Shown here in pieces: positions 1 to 8,650 of a stretch of 64,000 nt of DNA. The DNA is taken from positions 1-64,000 of the forward strand of contig CAZOHG010000002.1 of assembly GCA_964579725.1 (NCBI GenBank), in the 5' to 3' direction. Made by a program: the position numbers and the translations under genes. Position 1 is the stretch's first letter. Every line of letters starts with the position of its first letter. Source of the DNA: CAZOHG01 sp964579725. Lineage in GTDB: Bacteria; Zhuqueibacterota; JdFR-76; BMS3Abin05. Below the pieces are notes generated by a model, which was not told the origin of the DNA, made no database searches, and saw only the letters and a list, made by a program, of their open reading frames with translations.

Positions 1-1
1 G

Positions 2-679
2 GCCCAAATTGCGCTGAAAAAGAAACTGGATCGCAGGCCGGAGGCACAAAAGGAATTTGCCGAAAAACGCGACGATGTGCTGTACAGCAAAATGCTCATG
101 GTTTTGCTGGACACTGTTCAGGTGACGGATGCCGATGTCCGAAAGTACTACCAGACACACCCGGAGGAATTTACCGAACCGGAAAAGGTAAATATCCGGG
201 AAATTCTTTTGCGAACCCGCCCGGAAGCTGAAAAAATCTTGCAGCGGATTCGAAACGGGGAAGATATGGCCGCACTGGCCAAAAAATACTCCATTCGTCA
301 ATGGGCGGCCAAAAGAGGGGGAGAATTCGGTTACTTTTCCAAAAACGGGCACGGGAAATTGGGTGAAATCGCCGTCAGTCTTCCTGTTGGAACGTTGTAC
401 GGCCCGTTGGAAATTGCCGGCGGCCCCCCACACGGAGGCTATTCCGTGTTTAAAGTGATCGGAAAAAGACCACCGCACAAATTGCCCTTTTCAAAAATTA
501 AGGACGATTTAAAGCAGCGCTTGCTCCAAAATCGCCGCTCAGCCGTGCTGAACCAATTTACGCAAAAATTAAAGAAAAAATTTTATGTAAAGGCCCGTTA
601 CGATTTGTTGAAAAAGGTCAAAACCATCGACGACAACAACAACGCGCCGCTACTCGTCATGCCCATTCAAAATTTTTAA
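2..679 (+). CDS. PpiC/SurA-type peptidyl-prolyl isomerase, C-terminal part
   Basis: This reading frame is already open at the window edge, so the start and any signal peptide are missing. A parvulin-like rotamase domain is visible in the middle (NIREILLRT, then a Gly-rich GGEFGYFSK stretch, then LPVGTLYGPLEI and YSVFKVIGKRP). It is followed by a helical, Lys-rich tail that resembles the C-terminal chaperone helices of SurA/PrsA-type proteins. Members of this family fold or chaperone exported proteins in the periplasm. It is followed by about 480 bases without a gene, so it probably ends the upstream operon and is not part of the FtsZ group. The family assignment is good; substrate and exact subfamily cannot be told from this fragment. 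Confidence 0.8.
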   Translation, partial: AQIALKKKLDRRPEAQKEFAEKRDDVLYSKMLMVLLDTVQVTDADVRKYYQTHPEEFTEPEKVNIREILLRTRPEAEKILQRIRNGEDMAALAKKYSIRQWAAKRGGEFGYFSKNGHGKLGEIAVSLPVGTLYGPLEIAGGPPHGGYSVFKVIGKRPPHKLPFSKIKDDLKQRLLQNRRSAVLNQFTQKLKKKFYVKARYDLLKKVKTIDDNNNAPLLVMPIQNF

Positions 680-1160
680 GTCAATCTTTTCGCCCGCCTG
701 CCGGCAAAAATGGTGGCGGGCCCTTTCTTCCAGTGCTTTTTTGGGCCTGCCGTTTTCGTATTTCAACCACAAGACTTGCCAGTGAAGGAGAACTTTTCCC
801 GCAAAGCCCCGGCATGGTGCAAAGAGTTTGTAGAATCGAAAAAAAGGTTGGAGAAAAACGCTTCGGTAGCCATTTTCCTCTCCCAAGACGCCTGACAAGT
901 AATTTCCCATCTGGGCAAAATTTGGCCAGATAACGGAAGATATCTCCTGCTCAGGAATCCTTTGAACTTGTCTTCAGAAAGAGAATTTGTCAAGAACGAA
1001 ATTGTAATTGTGTAATTCCAATAGAATCAGTTAATAATACCTGTATTATTTCGAGACATCGAACATCAATGTAAAACACTTTCCGGACGTTTTTTTTCGG
1101 CACGCTGTTTGCACTTTGGCCATCTGAATCCAAAAATTGTCGGATGGAAAGGATTGGATT
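680..1160. other. Intergenic region upstream of the FtsZ module
   Basis: No convincing gene on either strand. A weak promoter candidate for the response regulator is TTGTCA at 987 with TGTAAT at 1011 (18-base spacer). No strong terminator with a T-run follows the parvulin gene. Confidence 0.4.
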
Positions 1161-1865
1161 GTGCCCAAATATGTATTAATCGCAGATGACGAAGAAGATC
1201 TCACCTGGAGCATTTCAAAAAGTCTTCTGCGCGATAAAAAAGACATCGAAGTCATTTGCGCGAATTCCGGTGACGAAGCCATGCGGGTCATGGAGCAACA
1301 GCCCATTGATTTGTTGGTGACCGATTTGCGCATGCCCGGTTACACCGGTCTGGAGCTCATGGATTCGATTGTACGAGACCGAAAGCCGGTTAAAGTGATT
1401 GTCATGACGGCTTACGGCAATCCGGAGACGGAGAGCAGGGTAAAGGACAAAGGCGGGTTGCATTACATTGAAAAACCTTTTGAAATCAGAGAGTTAAAAC
1501 GGCTAATTTACAGCGTTCTTTCCGAACGAAACAATTCGACATCGCTGGCGCACACTCCTGTAGGACGTCGTATTTACGAACTGAGCCAGATTCAGCAATC
1601 GCGAGACAGCTATTTTATGTTGGATGTGATGAGTGAGAAAAAACGGGGACAGGTCTATTTTTGGGGGAATACGATTATTCACGCAAAATGCGGGCGATTA
1701 AAAGGGGAAAAGGCTTTGCAAGAGATTTCTTCCTGGAAAGTCGGTGTTTTCAAGGTCCATTCCAATGTCAAACCTACGGAGCATTCGGTATTTGCTCCCC
1801 CCAAAAATGAGAAAAATCTTGGCAGGTCTCTCTCCGCTTCTTCGAAACGACCGATCAAAAATTAA
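1161..1865 (+). CDS. Response regulator with DUF4388-like C-terminal domain
   Basis: The N-terminal half is a receiver domain: acidic pocket D9/D10, phospho-acceptor D55 in LLVTDLRMPG, T83 in VMTAYG and K105 in EKPFE, so it should be phosphorylatable. After a linker, residues about 145-215 (GQVYFWGNTIIHAKCG, then LKGEKALQEISSWKVGVFKV) match the DUF4388/PatA-like domain found in regulators of gliding and surface-associated systems. There is no HTH or enzymatic output. I chose the GTG at 1161 because GGAAAGGA lies just upstream; an in-frame TTG at 1137 lacks a ribosome site. It lies 247 bases before parA in the same direction. No cognate kinase is adjacent; the hybrid kinase at 30-33 kb is far away and carries its own receiver. 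Confidence 0.85.
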   Translation: MPKYVLIADDEEDLTWSISKSLLRDKKDIEVICANSGDEAMRVMEQQPIDLLVTDLRMPGYTGLELMDSIVRDRKPVKVIVMTAYGNPETESRVKDKGGLHYIEKPFEIRELKRLIYSVLSERNNSTSLAHTPVGRRIYELSQIQQSRDSYFMLDVMSEKKRGQVYFWGNTIIHAKCGRLKGEKALQEISSWKVGVFKVHSNVKPTEHSVFAPPKNEKNLGRSLSASSKRPIKN

Positions 1866-2112
1866 CCATTTCCAGTTGTAAGTTCTTTTTTTCTCCCTTG
1901 GTATTTCCCGTAGAAAAACGTGTTCCGCCTATTAAGCTCTGCTGAAACGGTGTGCAAAGTGCGTTTGCTTTAATGGCTAAAAATTGAAAGGGCGGCTGTT
2001 TCGGAAAGTAGATGATTTGAAAAAAAATCCTTTGGATTTTTTCATGTCCTTCCGATAATAGTAATGAGTGATTTGGCGGCATGAATGATAACAGCATGAA
2101 AGGAAAAGATTT

Positions 2113-2901
2113 ATGGGTGAGGTCATCTCCATAGCAAGCCAAAAGGGTGGCGTTGGGAAAACGACAACAACAGTCAATTTGGGGGCGGCTTTTGCCTCCA
2201 TGGGCTTCAAAGTCCTTTTAGTTGATGTCGATCCGCAAGGGGGGATTGCCGCCAGTTTTGGACTCAGCCGCTACGATATTAAAGCGGGTGTGCTCGAACT
2301 TTTCGCTGATTCCGTCGATGTGCGTGAAACCATTCACCACACGGAAATGGAAAATCTGGATGTCATCCCTTGCAATGTGTGGTCCGATGAAGAGGAAAAA
2401 CGTCGGCTTATTGGCTCGGCGGCGGAATCCCGCTTAAAGGGAGCGCTCAAGGGCATCCGAAATAACTATGATTACATTATTATCGACTGTCCCCCTTCGT
2501 TGGGAAATCTAACCTACAACGCTCTGATTGCCTCGGATTCCATTATTGTTCCCATTCAGTGTGAATATTACGCTTTGAAAGCTCTGGGCCGATTTTTAAA
2601 AATGACCCGGGCCGTCAAGGAAGAACACAATCCCTTGCTGCGCTATCGAGGTTTTTTGCTCACGATGGTGGATATGCGCAGCAACCTGACGCGCCGCGTC
2701 ATTGAAAAGGTCAAATATACGTTGAAAGGGATGGTTTTCGAAACATTTATTCCCCGAAATGTTCGTCTGGCGGAGGTTCCGTATTACGGGCAGCCCGTAT
2801 TCTTGTTTGATTCACGGAGCAAAGGGGCACAGGCTTACATGAATTTAGCCAAAGAAATACTGGCTCAGGACTCCAATTCCCGCAACAAGGAAGTGGCATA
2901 A
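2113..2901 (+). CDS. ParA/Soj-family ATPase (no ParB partner nearby)
   Basis: A 262-residue Walker-type ATPase with the deviant Walker A motif KGGVGKTT at residues 11-18, the LLVDVDPQG A' motif, and IIIDCPPSLG Walker B. This is the ParA/MinD superfamily, whose ATP-bound dimers coat nucleoid or membrane and position cargo. The body (LKALGRFLKMTRAVKE, FIPRNVRLAEVPYYGQPV) is of the chromosomal Soj/ParA type rather than MinD, and there is no C-terminal amphipathic membrane helix (the end is SNSRNKEVA). No ParB or parS-like repeats are visible nearby. Sixty bases downstream is the lytic transglycosylase, so this looks like an orphan ParA serving a positioning role for the wall/FtsZ module. Ribosome site GAAAGGAAAAG precedes the ATG. 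Confidence 0.88.
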   Translation: MGEVISIASQKGGVGKTTTTVNLGAAFASMGFKVLLVDVDPQGGIAASFGLSRYDIKAGVLELFADSVDVRETIHHTEMENLDVIPCNVWSDEEEKRRLIGSAAESRLKGALKGIRNNYDYIIIDCPPSLGNLTYNALIASDSIIVPIQCEYYALKALGRFLKMTRAVKEEHNPLLRYRGFLLTMVDMRSNLTRRVIEKVKYTLKGMVFETFIPRNVRLAEVPYYGQPVFLFDSRSKGAQAYMNLAKEILAQDSNSRNKEVA

Positions 2902-2961
2902 AACTTGCAATGACATTTTTGCAAATTTTTCTAACGGTTTGAGAAAAGGAGCGAAGGGAAG

Positions 2962-3648
2962 ATGGGACCAAAAAAATCAAGCGGACACTTCTGGGTAGTC
3001 CTTGTTGCTACAGGCCTGATTTTGGGGATTTCCGCTTTTGGTTTTACATTTCGGTATTACGATTTTGAAAAAGGGACAGGGGACATTGCAAAAATCGAAA
3101 AAATGGTGAACGATCTGCGAGCGGCTATGAACGTGGATGCCGTTCGGCAGGCCAATATTCAAAAAGTTATGGCGTTAATTGAAAAATACAATCCCAAAAT
3201 GCCATCGGACATGCGCTACAATATTGCCAATGAAGTGTATGAAATGAGCATTAAATACACCAATTTGGATGTGAACCTGATTTGTGCCACCATTACGCAC
3301 GAGAGTGCCCAGAGCTGGAACCCGAAAGTGACCTCTCCCGTCGGCGCTATGGGCCTCATGCAAATCATGCCGGGAACGGGCATGTTTTTGGCCGAAGTGG
3401 AAGGCATCCCGTGGGTTAGCCCCGAGACGGTTTTGTTCAATCCCATTTACAATATTCGGTTGGGGTGCCGGTATTTATCCACACTGATCGATATTTACGG
3501 GATTGAAGGCGGGCTGGCAGCGTACAACGGCGGCGAAAAGCGGGCATCCATGTGGCTGGCGCACAATAAAGCCAACGGAATTTTATGGCCCGAAACCCAG
3601 AAATACGTCCCTGCAATTCTAAATTTGTACCGACAATTCCAAAATTAG
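2962..3648 (+). CDS. Membrane-anchored SLT-type lytic transglycosylase
   Basis: Residues 10-30 form a single hydrophobic segment after a short basic N-terminus, giving an inner-membrane anchor or uncleaved signal. A short helical stalk follows (about 40-100). The catalytic domain is a lysozyme-like SLT fold: the catalytic Glu is E114 in ITHESAQSWN, with the family motifs SPVGAMGLMQIMPGT (about 125-139) and AAYNGG. It should cleave the glycan strands of peptidoglycan in the periplasm. It sits 13 bases before the acidic Hpt-like gene and 60 after parA, so it is very probably cotranscribed with both. At 228 residues it is short, close to MltE/YjbJ-size enzymes. Confidence 0.9.
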   Translation: MGPKKSSGHFWVVLVATGLILGISAFGFTFRYYDFEKGTGDIAKIEKMVNDLRAAMNVDAVRQANIQKVMALIEKYNPKMPSDMRYNIANEVYEMSIKYTNLDVNLICATITHESAQSWNPKVTSPVGAMGLMQIMPGTGMFLAEVEGIPWVSPETVLFNPIYNIRLGCRYLSTLIDIYGIEGGLAAYNGGEKRASMWLAHNKANGILWPETQKYVPAILNLYRQFQN

Positions 3649-3661
3649 AGGAAATATTTTC

Positions 3662-5998
3662 ATGGCTGTTTCCACAAAAGAAACCACAGATGTGAATGCA
3701 TTCCATCGCGAACTCATTGACCGCTTTTTCAATCCAAAGAGCTATTTTCTATTTAGTTTTATCGCCGATTTGAAAAACCGCGAATCGCTTTTGGAAAAGC
3801 CTGAAAATGTGGCGGCCATCGGTTTGGTTGTGGATGAAATCATTAATTCCGAAAATAAATTTGAGAAAATTCTGGATTTAACCCGCATCCCCGGTTTTGA
3901 TTTTTTCTATCATACATTGATGGAAAAGGTGGAATATCTTCGTGTGGCCCAGCTGACCACGCAACAAATGATGGAAACGGTCAAAACCTTGGGTGTAACT
4001 TTGGCCGAGGCGTTCGAGCAAATCATGGCGGATGCCGAGTCGCGGGCCGTTCTGTTGGAGCATGTGGGGATTGTGCTGGAATCGGGCCCGGCCTCGGAAA
4101 AACCCGTTTCCGAAGCGGAAATAGAAGAATCCGCTTCGCAAGTCGAAGAATCTCCTATCGAAAAGAAAATCGATCTTTCTCAATTGGACAATCTTTTTGC
4201 TGGTGAAAAGCAAAAGGAACAATCCCCCGATCCCTGGGATTTCTTTTACGAAGACGTCAATGGAAAACTCAATCAAATTGACGACCTATTGAACGCCTTT
4301 GAGCAAGCCCCGAATGACCGGGCACTGCTCAGCCAAATTAAAGCCAATTTTCAGGAACTTCGGGAGTGGGCGATGATTCAGGGCAATGAAGGCATTGAAA
4401 CCATTGCCATGCGGCTGCTGATCGCCCTGAATCTTGCGTTACGAACCTTTTCCTATCGCCTCGGAGACATTATTCCCCATGTTCGGGAAGCCATTCAAGC
4501 CCTCCGCGAAGTGAACAAATTCGGGTGGGCGGGCGAGAATCTGGATATTATTCCGGTCGTCATTCGACATTTGGAGCTGCTCTATTCGGAAATCAAAAAC
4601 AGCGCTCATCCTTCGGCAGAGGCGCCGCCGCACGCGGAGCAGCCCTTTTCAGAAGAGCCCTCCGTCGCTGAGCCGGAAAGGAAGGCGGAACCAAATCCGA
4701 TCGGCGAAAAATCGCAGCCTGATCAGGAGACTCCCGAGGAAATTTTTCTTGAAAAGGATGCAGATTCTTCCAAAATAGAGGCACAATTGCAGGAATTCGA
4801 AGACCCTGCACCGGAACCTCCGACGCCGGACAGGCAACCGGAGGAAATGCGTTCGGAGATTCCGCCCGAAGAGCCCGCCTTACAGGAAACAGACTCCGAA
4901 GAGGAGTTTGAAGAAATTTTGGTGGATTCCGATTTCGATCTGGAAACGCTTCAGGAAGAAGTGGCGTCCGGTGAACAGGAAACACCGCCTGAAGAAACCG
5001 TTGAGGAGCAGGAGCCGGAACCGATCGCTGACGAGAGTCCCTCCGTCGACGAATTGAGCGAAACGGTTTCGGAGATGGAAAAGTTGTACCAGGAAATGTT
5101 TCCCGAGGAATTTGAAGAGGAACCTGCGTCTCAGGCAGAGGCGCCTGAAGAAGAGAGCAGGGACGAATCGATTGGGGATTGGAACCAGCCGGAAGAACCT
5201 GAAATGAAATCCCCCCAAACGCCGGATGTGTTTCCCCCTGCGCCCGAAACGGACAACCCCGCGCCCGAAGGCAAAGAGGAACTCTATCTACCGGGAGAAG
5301 AGGACGACGACCTGCGTCAGATCATGGAAGAAATCGCTGCCGAAGAAGAACCGGTGTCTCAAAATCCGGTCGAACCGAAAACAACAGCCGAAGGGGAGCC
5401 TGTTCTGAAGGCAGCTCAGCCTCAGGACACAACTGCCGGACAAGCCCCACTCGAATCGGCACAAAAGGCGGTCCCCCCAAAGATTTCAGCGCCGTTGCTT
5501 CAGCGCGGGGGCAAGGATTTGGTGGAAGAAGCGGAAATGTATTTTCAATTTACCCAAAAAGCATTTGCCTCGTTGGAGAAAAATCCCGGATTGCACCGCT
5601 CTTTTGAAGACATTGAGTTGGCCTGCTACTCGCTCAAAATTTTGGCCCGCAAGCTGGGGTACCTTCACGTGGCCAAAATTGCCGAAAAAATCGAGGAGAT
5701 TTTCAAGCAAGTATTGTCAGGGGAATTGCTTTTGAAGCCGGAACAAATCGGTTACCTTTCGACCGTCATGGAGGCACTGAAAAAACGGGGCATGGAAAAT
5801 CGCCTCAGCGACGAGAAAATCTCGGCCTGGGCGGCGGACGTTTTGAAAAAGATGGATCAAATACAGGCGGTAGTGCCCGATGTTCACCAAAGCGTCAAAC
5901 CCGAGGACATAAAATCGGAGGAACCGGAGGAAGACCCTCTGGAATTCCTCATGTACGAAGACACGGGAAAATATTTCAAGCAGTTATTAGACGACTAA
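3662..5998 (+). CDS. Large acidic protein with histidine-less Hpt-like helical domains
   Basis: A 778-residue cytoplasmic-looking protein with no signal or membrane segment. Three predicted helical parts are separated by Glu/Pro-rich disordered linkers (about 140-190 and 325-600). The part at about 200-310 (ANFQELREWAMIQGNEGIE) and the part at about 615-715 (ELACYSLKILARKLGYLHV) follow the AHxLKGxAxxLG pattern of Hpt/CheA-P1 four-helix bundles, but the phospho-accepting His is missing; in the second the His position is Tyr. The N-terminal 125 residues are also helical but unassigned. The C-terminus ends in a short acidic motif, EFLMYEDTGKYFKQLLDD. The next gene, 18 bases on, is ftsZ, which carries a similar domain, so I infer a scaffold for protein contacts rather than phosphotransfer. 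Hpt likeness is by eye only; the protein is otherwise unrecognised. Confidence 0.7.
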   Translation: MAVSTKETTDVNAFHRELIDRFFNPKSYFLFSFIADLKNRESLLEKPENVAAIGLVVDEIINSENKFEKILDLTRIPGFDFFYHTLMEKVEYLRVAQLTTQQMMETVKTLGVTLAEAFEQIMADAESRAVLLEHVGIVLESGPASEKPVSEAEIEESASQVEESPIEKKIDLSQLDNLFAGEKQKEQSPDPWDFFYEDVNGKLNQIDDLLNAFEQAPNDRALLSQIKANFQELREWAMIQGNEGIETIAMRLLIALNLALRTFSYRLGDIIPHVREAIQALREVNKFGWAGENLDIIPVVIRHLELLYSEIKNSAHPSAEAPPHAEQPFSEEPSVAEPERKAEPNPIGEKSQPDQETPEEIFLEKDADSSKIEAQLQEFEDPAPEPPTPDRQPEEMRSEIPPEEPALQETDSEEEFEEILVDSDFDLETLQEEVASGEQETPPEETVEEQEPEPIADESPSVDELSETVSEMEKLYQEMFPEEFEEEPASQAEAPEEESRDESIGDWNQPEEPEMKSPQTPDVFPPAPETDNPAPEGKEELYLPGEEDDDLRQIMEEIAAEEEPVSQNPVEPKTTAEGEPVLKAAQPQDTTAGQAPLESAQKAVPPKISAPLLQRGGKDLVEEAEMYFQFTQKAFASLEKNPGLHRSFEDIELACYSLKILARKLGYLHVAKIAEKIEEIFKQVLSGELLLKPEQIGYLSTVMEALKKRGMENRLSDEKISAWAADVLKKMDQIQAVVPDVHQSVKPEDIKSEEPEEDPLEFLMYEDTGKYFKQLLDD

Positions 5999-6016
5999 AG
6001 GCAACGGAGGAGTTGC

Positions 6017-7756
6017 ATGCAATCCATTATTAAATCAGCCAGGGAAGGCGGCAAAAAACGCCCGGTACGGGACATTTCGTCGGAATTTGACAAAGAGTTG
6101 GAAAAAATTCTGCAATCTCACCGTACGGTAATTAAAGTGGTGGGAACCGGTGGAGCCGGAAACAATACAGTGAATCGGCTCATGGAGTTGGGCGTAAAAG
6201 ATGTGGAAACCATCGCCATTAATACGGATGCACAGGATCTTCTCTACGCCGTCGCGCACAAGAAAATTCTCATCGGGAAAACAATTACAAACGGCCTGGG
6301 CGCTGGAAGTGATCCTCAAATCGGTGAAGAATCGGCCAAGGAAAATGAAGAGGACATTCGCTCTGCCATCGGGGGTAGCGACATGGTTTTTGTGACCTGC
6401 GGATTGGGAGGGGGTACGGGGTCAGGTTCGGCACCCATTGTGGCCGAAATTGCCCGTGACATGGGTGCACTTACCATTGCCATTGTCACCATTCCCTTTT
6501 CCGAAGAGGGAGTGCTCCGGTGGAAAAATGCCCAATTCGGCCTGGAACACCTGAAAAAAGCGGCGGACACCGTCATTGTCATTCAAAATGACAAATTGTG
6601 GGAAATTGCCCCGGACGTACCGCTGAACGATGCTTTTAAACTTTCGGATGAAATTTTGGTTAACGGAGTCCTGGGGATTACCGATCTGGTCATGGAAAAA
6701 GGGTTGGTCAATCTGGATTTTGCCGACGTACGCATGATTATGAAAGATGGCGGTACGGCAATGATTGGTTTGGGCGAGAGCGATTCGGCCAACCGCGCCG
6801 TTGAGGCGGTGGAAATGGCGATTCAAAATCCGCTGGTGGATCTGGATGTGGTAGGAGCTCGCAGCGCACTCATGAACATTATGGGCGGGAGTGACATGTC
6901 CGTTAAGGACGCCAAAACGGCCATGCAAACCCTGGCCAAAAAGTTGGACCCCAACGCCCGCATTATTTGGGGAGCGCGCATTAATCCCGACTTAAATAAT
7001 GCTATTCGCGTTATGATTATTGCTACCGGGCTTCGTGAGCGGAGTCAGGGGCACGAACCCAGCCGACATTCCGAGGGAATCTCCAAAGAACACGTGCTGT
7101 CAGAAGATGAATTTCAGATCAACGAGACGGAGAACTCAGGTGAATCCGGTTCCCAAAAGTCGGAGGGTGAAGCGACTGACGCCGATTCTTCCGGCAAAAC
7201 CAAAAAGGTTTTTCAGGAGATTTTGGAGGAGGAATCCGAATCGGACGTTCAGATTTTTAAAGATGCGTTGGAACAACTCCGCAAAGACATTCAGAATTGG
7301 GACGCCTGGGAAGATTTGAAAAATGCCGCCTCCGCCATGTCGGGTACGGCACAATTATTTGATTTTTATGAAGTAAGCCGTTTTATGGCAGATGTGGAAG
7401 ACACCGTTTCCGTGGTTCAAGCCCGTGAGCAAACCATGCCCGGAAATTTTCTGGACATTCTTGCGGAGGTTCCCGGTCTTTTCTTGGGCATGGCGCGTGC
7501 TGAGGTCGGCAAAGTTCAGCGCGCAGGCGACGTTCAGGCTAAGTTGCTGTCATTGAAAGAATTCATGGAAATTACAAAAGACCTAAGTTTCGAAATGATT
7601 TCCAAAAAAGTGGACGAAATCATTCTTACCCTGGCAGGAGCAGCGGGAGACAGCACCGAGAGTAAAAAAAAACAGCAAAATAATCTCGAAGGCGGACGTA
7701 TTCAATCCGTCAACGACGCCGTAAAGTACGTGAACAATCTTTTGAAAGGGATGTAA
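6017..7756 (+). CDS. ftsZ: Archaeal-type FtsZ with C-terminal Hpt-like domain
   Basis: Residues about 37-340 are a full FtsZ GTPase: GTGGAGNNT at 43-51, NTDAQDL, the tubulin signature GGGTGSG at 131-137, and an intact T7 loop NLDFAD at 232-237, so GTP binding and hydrolysis should be possible. Many choices fit archaeal FtsZ1 rather than bacterial FtsZ: GGAGNNT instead of GGGGSNA, the GESDS motif, NPLVDLDV, and LDPNARIIWGARI. The usual conserved C-terminal peptide for FtsA/ZipA/SepF binding is absent. Instead an acidic linker (about 341-405) leads to a helical domain (about 405-530) with the Hpt-like stretch DLKNAASAMSGTAQLFDF, again without His, and a short C-terminal helix. It has a strong ribosome site (GGAGGAG) and lies 18 bases after the acidic scaffold gene. 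The cell-division gene cluster is not nearby, so this may be a second FtsZ or the only one. Confidence 0.92.
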   Translation: MQSIIKSAREGGKKRPVRDISSEFDKELEKILQSHRTVIKVVGTGGAGNNTVNRLMELGVKDVETIAINTDAQDLLYAVAHKKILIGKTITNGLGAGSDPQIGEESAKENEEDIRSAIGGSDMVFVTCGLGGGTGSGSAPIVAEIARDMGALTIAIVTIPFSEEGVLRWKNAQFGLEHLKKAADTVIVIQNDKLWEIAPDVPLNDAFKLSDEILVNGVLGITDLVMEKGLVNLDFADVRMIMKDGGTAMIGLGESDSANRAVEAVEMAIQNPLVDLDVVGARSALMNIMGGSDMSVKDAKTAMQTLAKKLDPNARIIWGARINPDLNNAIRVMIIATGLRERSQGHEPSRHSEGISKEHVLSEDEFQINETENSGESGSQKSEGEATDADSSGKTKKVFQEILEEESESDVQIFKDALEQLRKDIQNWDAWEDLKNAASAMSGTAQLFDFYEVSRFMADVEDTVSVVQAREQTMPGNFLDILAEVPGLFLGMARAEVGKVQRAGDVQAKLLSLKEFMEITKDLSFEMISKKVDEIILTLAGAAGDSTESKKKQQNNLEGGRIQSVNDAVKYVNNLLKGM

Positions 7757-7821
7757 AGGGGGAAAAGCCCACCGCACAACAGATTGTAAAAGAAGAATTT
7801 GTGAGGAAAGGAAATCAAGCG

Positions 7822-8622
7822 ATGGCATACGAGGGCATTGTTCAGGGCTCTGCAAAAGAGTTCGTGGCCTATTACCAATCGGAAATTCAACGACAGGTTG
7901 AAAACATTCGCGAAATGGTGGCACAACTTCGAAAAGATGCGTCCAATCGCGCCCTCCTTGAAGAGATTCAGGGGGCCAGCGCCGCCATTGCGGACCTGGC
8001 GATGGTCTACGGATTCGAGGGGGTTGAGGTTATTGCGGATCGCATTCACGGCGCCGTCCGACGGCTTCGCGAAGAAGCGATTACGGACGAATTTTTGACT
8101 CGTTTAGATGAAGCCACCGGTGCCATCGAAAAGGCCATGATCTTAATTGACGAACGGCGCGAAAGAGAAATTGTCCGAAATCTCTCGGAACAGGCGTCCG
8201 ATTCCCATGACTTTGTGTATGTGGAACCCGCCGTTCGGGAAGAAACCTCACCTGATGGGGAGGAGAGCGAGGGTTTTGACATTAAGGAAGATGAAAAATT
8301 ACTCTCCATTTTGAGCGATGCCGACGGCGAAGCTTACGAGATTACGAGCGGGGAGATTTCTTCCGCTCATTCGGACAAAGCGGCAACGCAAAACAAGGAA
8401 TTGGATTTTCATCCCCTTTCCTCAGATGAATTGACGCGTCATTTTGATGCAAAAGAAAAGGACGAGACCGTTTTTGAAGAACTGGATATGGAAGAAGAAG
8501 GCATGGAACTTGATTTTCAACGGGATGAATCCGAGAAGAAGAAAAAAACGGGGATTTGGGGTAAGATTAGCCGCTTTTTCGGTGCAAAGTTACCGCAAAA
8601 GGAAACGGCCTCACACGCCTAA
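7822..8622 (+). CDS. Hpt-like protein with C-terminal amphipathic helix
   Basis: A protein of 266 residues, unrecognised as a whole. Residues about 5-115 are helical and contain EEIQGASAAIADLAMVYGFE followed by GVEVIADRIHGAVRRL, the same histidine-less Hpt-like pattern as in the two preceding genes. A long acidic linker follows. The last 28 residues switch to a basic amphipathic stretch, KKKKTGIWGKISRFFGAKL, which resembles the membrane-targeting helices of FtsA or MinD. I infer a membrane tether or adaptor for the FtsZ fused to a similar domain. I chose ATG 7822 because the upstream GTG at 7801 lies inside the purine-rich ribosome site GAGGAAAGGAAA. It is the last gene of the group, ended by a terminator 28 bases on. 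Confidence 0.7.
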   Translation: MAYEGIVQGSAKEFVAYYQSEIQRQVENIREMVAQLRKDASNRALLEEIQGASAAIADLAMVYGFEGVEVIADRIHGAVRRLREEAITDEFLTRLDEATGAIEKAMILIDERREREIVRNLSEQASDSHDFVYVEPAVREETSPDGEESEGFDIKEDEKLLSILSDADGEAYEITSGEISSAHSDKAATQNKELDFHPLSSDELTRHFDAKEKDETVFEELDMEEEGMELDFQRDESEKKKKTGIWGKISRFFGAKLPQKETASHA

Positions 8623-8650
8623 TCTTTGAGATTTTTTGATCCTCCTCCCC

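Noticed and set aside
6017..7756. The FtsZ as a CetZ, TubZ or tubulin-like protein
   Set aside because: The T7 loop NLDFAD and the whole core motif order are those of FtsZ; only the archaeal versus bacterial affinity is in question.
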